A stretch of DNA of 64,000 nucleotides, taken from positions 1 to 64,000 of the forward strand of contig JADZFD010000026.1 of NCBI GenBank assembly GCA_020850225.1. The letters run 5' to 3'. Below, piece by piece: positions 59,392 to 64,000 of this stretch. The stretch's first letter is position 1. Every line of letters begins with the position of its first letter. The stretch is from Saprospiraceae bacterium (lineage in GTDB: Bacteria > Bacteroidota > Bacteroidia > Chitinophagales > Saprospiraceae). Both the position numbers and the translations under genes were made by a program. The notes below the pieces were generated by a model. That model worked only from the letters and a program-made list of their open reading frames with translations. It was not told where the DNA came from and did no database searches.

Positions 59392-60489
59392 ATGTTGAAA
59401 ATAAAAATTTATGGAACTGAGTCACCAAGCTATCAGTTGGTAAAGACAAAGCTCAAAACATTTTTAGATAATGCAAACATATCCTATGAGTTGCAGGAGG
59501 TTATCCGTATACCGGAAATAATGGAAGACAATATAGCTTCTGTTCCTGCCGTTAAGGTAAATGATGATTTGTTATTTGAAATTAAACCCAATGGCAAGTT
59601 TAATGTTTCATTAAGAGAAACAATTCAAGGTATTTTACAACTTCAAAATTATGGTATCATGACAAAAATAATAGTTCCAACTGATTTTTCTGAAGCATCA
59701 TTAAATGCATATAATTTTGCGCACCGACTTGCCAAAAAATTATCAGGTGTAATAAAACTCACACATATATATTATCCTACAGCTACAGATGTCAATCAGT
59801 TTGTGGTCGTCAATGATGAGGTAGAAAAGATTCATAAGGAGAAGCTGGAAGAATATGTCAGGTCATTTAATCAGGACTGGATTGGTAATTTTGTCGAAGA
59901 ACCCATGGTTGAAGGAGTATTTAAAGTTGGTTTTCCTGTAATGGAACTGAAAGAAATGTCCAAAGAGAAGGATACCATTCTCGTGATGGGTACGACGGGT
60001 GAAGGCGGAGCTTTTAAAAAAATATTTGGTTCGATATCACTGGATATGATAGAAAAAGCTCATTGTCCATTATTTCTGATTCCACCCGATGCCGGAACTT
60101 CAGGTATTAATAAAATTACATTTTTATCTGAAGATGTGGATCAGGATGCAGTCCATTTAGGTATGGCTTTGAAGTTATGTGACAGTGGGCAATCACAATT
60201 TGGTATAGTTCATTTTAAACAAAATGATAGTGACCACGTTGATGAGGCATCCATCAGATCTATTGCCGACAAACACATGAATGGTGTGCAATATCAGGTT
60301 GAAATTATCTCTAATAAAGATGTTTTTGATGGTATCAGGGAAGTCATCACCAGAGATGTCAATGAATTGGTGGTATTGTCTACCAAACACAGAAATCTTT
60401 TCCAGAATCTTTTCCATAAAAGTGTAACCGAATTTGCTGCCTTACATAGTATATCTCCATTGCTCATATTAACTGATAAGGTTTCATAA
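59392..60489 (+). CDS. Thioredoxin/glutaredoxin-fold N-domain fused to universal stress protein domains (ORF opens at a TTG at 59332)
   Basis: MLKIKIYGTESPSYQLVKTKLKTFLDNANISYELQEV...SVPAVKVNDDLLFE then MTKIIVPTDFSEASLNAYNFAHRLA...ILVMGTTGEGG (UspA). Confidence 0.8.
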   Translation: MLKIKIYGTESPSYQLVKTKLKTFLDNANISYELQEVIRIPEIMEDNIASVPAVKVNDDLLFEIKPNGKFNVSLRETIQGILQLQNYGIMTKIIVPTDFSEASLNAYNFAHRLAKKLSGVIKLTHIYYPTATDVNQFVVVNDEVEKIHKEKLEEYVRSFNQDWIGNFVEEPMVEGVFKVGFPVMELKEMSKEKDTILVMGTTGEGGAFKKIFGSISLDMIEKAHCPLFLIPPDAGTSGINKITFLSEDVDQDAVHLGMALKLCDSGQSQFGIVHFKQNDSDHVDEASIRSIADKHMNGVQYQVEIISNKDVFDGIREVITRDVNELVVLSTKHRNLFQNLFHKSVTEFAALHSISPLLILTDKVS

Positions 60490-60572
60490 TACCTTTATTA
60501 TCCATATTTGAGTAACCGATTATCAACTTATTGTGTCTGTATATGTTAGCTATACCGACAAAATATTAAGGC

Positions 60573-61295
60573 ATGAAAAAAAAGAAGGTAATTATACATC
60601 CCGACACAGAGTTTCTATCCGGACCTAACAGCAGAGGCAAGGAGTTTTTGTTTTTATTGCGTGTTTTCTGGCAATTTCTGAATGGATTCAGAAAGCTTCA
60701 TTTTGTCGGACCATGTATTACTGTATTCGGATCTGCCCGTTTTACAGAAGAAAACGAACACTATCAAAATGCCCGAACGCTTGGAAGAAAATTGTCAGAG
60801 ATGGGCTTTGCAGTGATGACCGGTGGAGGCCCTGGTATAATGGAAGCAGCCAACAGAGGTGCTCATGAAGCAGGTGGCAAATCAATAGGTTGCAGTATTG
60901 AATTGCCGCATGAGCAAAAAACCAATCCTTATGTAACCAGAGAAGTAAAATTTAAATACTTCTTTATCAGAAAAGTATTGCTGATAAAATATTCATATGC
61001 ATTCATCGTAATGCCCGGAGGGTTTGGTACTTTAGATGAATTGTTCGAAACCATCACACTTATACAAACCGGAATATTAAATGATTTTCCTGTCGTAATG
61101 ATAGGTAAAGAATATTATAAGGATATCAATGAAATGGTAGACAAAATGATTATTGAAAAAACTATTTCTGAAAAAGATAAAGATCTGCTTCATTTTACAG
61201 ATGATTTGGATGAAGCTACTGAATATATCAGGCAGTTTATCCACAATAACTATAAAGTCAAGCGTAAATCATCCTGGATACTGGGTGAAAATTAG
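60573..61295 (+). CDS. TIGR00730/LOG-family Rossmann-fold protein
   Basis: TGGGPGIMEAANRGAHEAGG; VMPGGFGTLDELFETITLIQTG. Confidence 0.9.
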   Translation: MKKKKVIIHPDTEFLSGPNSRGKEFLFLLRVFWQFLNGFRKLHFVGPCITVFGSARFTEENEHYQNARTLGRKLSEMGFAVMTGGGPGIMEAANRGAHEAGGKSIGCSIELPHEQKTNPYVTREVKFKYFFIRKVLLIKYSYAFIVMPGGFGTLDELFETITLIQTGILNDFPVVMIGKEYYKDINEMVDKMIIEKTISEKDKDLLHFTDDLDEATEYIRQFIHNNYKVKRKSSWILGEN

Positions 61296-62620
61296 GACTT
61301 TCTTCTTTCTTTTATTAATTTATAAACCGGATAGCTCACAGCCAGAAAAATCAAGGCATATTTACTGCTGTTAAGATCACTGTAAACAGCACCAACAAGG
61401 AATAGACAGGACACTGCAATAAGTATATACGGTAGTACAGGGAACATTGGTGCTTTATACGGTCTGTCAAGTTCAGGTTCCTTATAACGCATTTGTATAA
61501 GTGCGGCAAACCCTGCTATATAACTCATCACAAAGAAAAAAGTAGCAATATCCGAAAGTATACTACATGTATCCTTCCCACTAAGTATTAGAAGAACTGA
61601 TAGGGAAACCGTTATCAATGTAGCCAGATATGGGTTGCCTTTAAGATTAACTATGGTACTTATTTTGAAAAACAAATTATCTCTTCCCATACTGTAGATA
61701 ATTCGTGGTGCAAACATAATCTGGGCATTTGTGATACTCAAAATGGACACCATCAGAAAGATGGTAATTAATTTACCATATCCGGGTCCAAAAATATAAG
61801 TTATTGTATCTGCTGCAGCGAGTTTGGATTGTGTCAGCAAGTCCATAGGTAATACATAAAGAATAGCAGAATTTATCAGTAAATACATTGTAATAATCAG
61901 AATAACACCCGTTTTCATGGATTTGGGAAGTGTTTTGGAAGGATCTGTATTCTCTTCTGTAAAATAGGAAGCAGTATGCCAACCATCGTAAGTATAGAAG
62001 ATAGCCTGGAGGGAAGTTATAACGCCTATAATCGTTATGGATCCTGAAGTGGATTCAACTGTATTTCTGACAGCTTGTGCTGTAGGTGCCTGTCCGAATA
62101 CAAAACAGATACCGACAAATATTAGCAGACTTATAGCATTGGTAACAGTAATAACTTCTTGAGAATATCCGGATACCTTAGTGCCAAAAAGATGAAAAAC
62201 CATCAATAATAGCAAGAGACCAATGGCTATAACCCGTAGCATTGTATCTGTCTCAGGTATGATTAAAGCAACGTATTCACTAAAGGTGTATGCTCCGAAT
62301 CCCAGGGCGGCCACTGTACCCAGCCAACTGGTGATGCCCGTAACAAATCCGATATAGTCTCCGAATGCCCTTCTTGCATAAACATACCAGGAGCCGGCCT
62401 GTGGCATGGAAACGGATAGCTCAATGACACATAATACGCCCAAAAAGGCGTAAATTCCAACAACTAACCATAACAAAAGAATCATCCATGGATTTCCAAT
62501 CATAGATGCTATTAAGCCCGGTTTTCTAAGTATTCCGGTACCAATCGTACCGCCAACCGTTATAGCTATTCCAAATCCCAATCCCAATAACTTCAATAAA
62601 TGGTGCTGTTTCTGGCTCAT
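61292..62620 (-). CDS. APC-family amino acid permease
   Basis: GFGIAITVGGTIGTGILRKPG; ~12 TM segments; FYTYDGWHTASYFTEE. Confidence 0.92.
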   Translation of the reverse strand: MSQKQHHLLKLLGLGFGIAITVGGTIGTGILRKPGLIASMIGNPWMILLLWLVVGIYAFLGVLCVIELSVSMPQAGSWYVYARRAFGDYIGFVTGITSWLGTVAALGFGAYTFSEYVALIIPETDTMLRVIAIGLLLLLMVFHLFGTKVSGYSQEVITVTNAISLLIFVGICFVFGQAPTAQAVRNTVESTSGSITIIGVITSLQAIFYTYDGWHTASYFTEENTDPSKTLPKSMKTGVILIITMYLLINSAILYVLPMDLLTQSKLAAADTITYIFGPGYGKLITIFLMVSILSITNAQIMFAPRIIYSMGRDNLFFKISTIVNLKGNPYLATLITVSLSVLLILSGKDTCSILSDIATFFFVMSYIAGFAALIQMRYKEPELDRPYKAPMFPVLPYILIAVSCLFLVGAVYSDLNSSKYALIFLAVSYPVYKLIKERRKS

Positions 62621-62738
62621 ATTATATATTTAGGGTAAATTTAATATGAATATACCATAACATGTACGGTTATTACCTGTCTTTTTTATAGAAAAAGTAA
62701 ATACTGACTAACCTGAAAAAATATATATCAAACCAAAA

Positions 62739-63467
62739 CTATTGTAGCCACTTACGCATTTGGTTGATGACAGCCGAAATATCCTTAGGTACGTCACAGT
62801 TGATTTCAATATTTTTACCTGTTACAGCATGTTTAAAACAGAGTCTGTGTGCATGTAGTGGCTGTCGGCTAAGTAAGGGTAGTTCATCTTTATATTTACT
62901 GAGATTCATTTTCTTATGCTTTATCTCAGACAAGTAAAAGGCTTCGCGGTTTCCATAGAGTGAATCTACTATCAAAGGATGACCCAGATACTGCATATGT
63001 ACCCGTACCTGATGCATCCTGCCTGTACGTATACGAATATGAAGCAGAGAGTATTGTCCGTAGGAATGCATAATTTTATAATCCGTGATGGATGCTTTTC
63101 CTCTTTTATGGACGAGCATTTTACCTCTTGTGATGGTTGATTCAGTGATCGGTACATCTATGCGGCCTGATTCAGGATATGGAATGCCATCTACAATAGC
63201 GGTATAGTATTTCTCTACTTTATGCGATTGAAAAAGCTCAGACATCCAATAATGGCTTTCTGCATTTTTTGCAAACAGATTGATACCACTCGTAAATTTG
63301 TCAATACGATGCACAGGTATGATATCCGGATATACTGGTTTAAGCATAGCCATCAGATTGGGTATTTCAGGATTGAAACGATCGGGTATAGTGAGTACAC
63401 CGGCAGGTTTGTTTATGGCAATCAGATATTCATCCTCGAACAGGATTTCGGGCATATTTTTTTTCAA
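62739..63467 (-). CDS. RluA-family RNA pseudouridine synthase
   Basis: VHRIDKFTSGINLFAKN; RIRTGRMHQVRVHMQYLGHPLIVDSLYG. Confidence 0.9.
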   Translation of the reverse strand: MKKNMPEILFEDEYLIAINKPAGVLTIPDRFNPEIPNLMAMLKPVYPDIIPVHRIDKFTSGINLFAKNAESHYWMSELFQSHKVEKYYTAIVDGIPYPESGRIDVPITESTITRGKMLVHKRGKASITDYKIMHSYGQYSLLHIRIRTGRMHQVRVHMQYLGHPLIVDSLYGNREAFYLSEIKHKKMNLSKYKDELPLLSRQPLHAHRLCFKHAVTGKNIEINCDVPKDISAVINQMRKWLQ

Positions 63468-63471
63468 GCAC

Positions 63472-64000
63472 TTAAAATTTTAATTGGCTGAATTTTTTTC
63501 TGCCTTCTACAAAATATTTATATACGATAGAACCGTAGTATTTACCATTATTATTAGGAGCGTCAATTTTTACTTTTCTTATACATTGATATTCCTTATT
63601 ACGTCTTTCAATTACCAATGGCAGATGTATATAAAATGACATATGTGCCCGTATTACAGCCAGTGTAGATTTTGGTTTTTTATCGGTCAGAAATTTTAAT
63701 CCGGCTATACCATCCAGTATCAACCGTATAGGAATTAACCACAGCAGGGATGTAAGGTTTACATTTTTAGTAACCAGATACAGGTTGTTTCTGAAATTGA
63801 GAAAATCTTTTCGGGGATTCTGATAATCCAGCGTACTGCCACCGAGGTGATATACAACACTGGAAGGAAGGCAATGTATACTGAAGCCAGCCTGTTTCAT
63901 CCTCCAGCAAAGGTCTATTTCTTCCTGATGTGCAAAAAAACCGCCATCAAAACCTTCCAGATCTTTAAATAATTTAGTTCTTGTTACCATGGCAGCACCA
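63472..64000 (-). CDS. Family 2 glycosyltransferase, C-terminal part; runs off the window
   Basis: LFKDLEGFDGGFFAHQEEIDLCWRMKQAGFSIHCLPSSVVYHLGGSTL. Confidence 0.8.
   Translation of the reverse strand, partial: GAAMVTRTKLFKDLEGFDGGFFAHQEEIDLCWRMKQAGFSIHCLPSSVVYHLGGSTLDYQNPRKDFLNFRNNLYLVTKNVNLTSLLWLIPIRLILDGIAGLKFLTDKKPKSTLAVIRAHMSFYIHLPLVIERRNKEYQCIRKVKIDAPNNNGKYYGSIVYKYFVEGRKKFSQLKF

Noticed and set aside
1-64000. tRNA, rRNA, CRISPR and diversity-generating retroelement search
   Set aside because: No tRNA or rRNA-like segment, CRISPR array or reverse transcriptase recognised by eye; the S23-family protein alone does not indicate a retroelement. A tRNAscan/Infernal run would be needed to exclude RNA genes.

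Overview
This 64-kb window has the gene content and promoter style of a Bacteroidota (Saprospiria/Chitinophagia-like) chromosome. Most of it is housekeeping or ordinary accessory genes: ssb x2, ffh, aroK-like shikimate kinase, coaE, tilS, acnA, mazG, two TonB receptors, M13 peptidase, GH13 enzyme, RluA-type synthase and APC permease. Four areas stand out. (1) Positions 1-5.1 kb: a truncated zinc-ribbon transposase, two tandem SSB paralogs, a ~180-bp array of 7-bp repeats, and a Dna2-like Cas4-nuclease/SF1 helicase. (2) Positions ~31.3-42.6 kb: an apparently acquired AT-rich block (RND efflux operon, arsR-arsM, TetR, cytochrome b) with an IS orfA remnant at its left edge. At five of its gene junctions there are short 7-bp-period arrays (ATTnnnA), which supply the stop codons and in four cases the C-terminal residues of the upstream proteins. 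A four-helix-bundle (S23/IVS family) gene sits between the adaptor and pump genes, flanked by inverted copies of the array (21/24 match). (3) The TetR gene and the efflux operon share a ~50-bp promoter/operator (TTTG-N19-TACTTTTG followed by GAGTGAATACTAACTAAC on the coding strand). (4) Positions ~55.9-60.5 kb: a stress-signalling cluster (PAS kinase, REC-Crp/Fnr regulator split by a frameshift, two CBS proteins, a thioredoxin-fold/Usp fusion) with a perfect FNR-like palindrome in the divergent promoter. All assignments come from reading the sequence and the supplied ORF translations; no database search was run.
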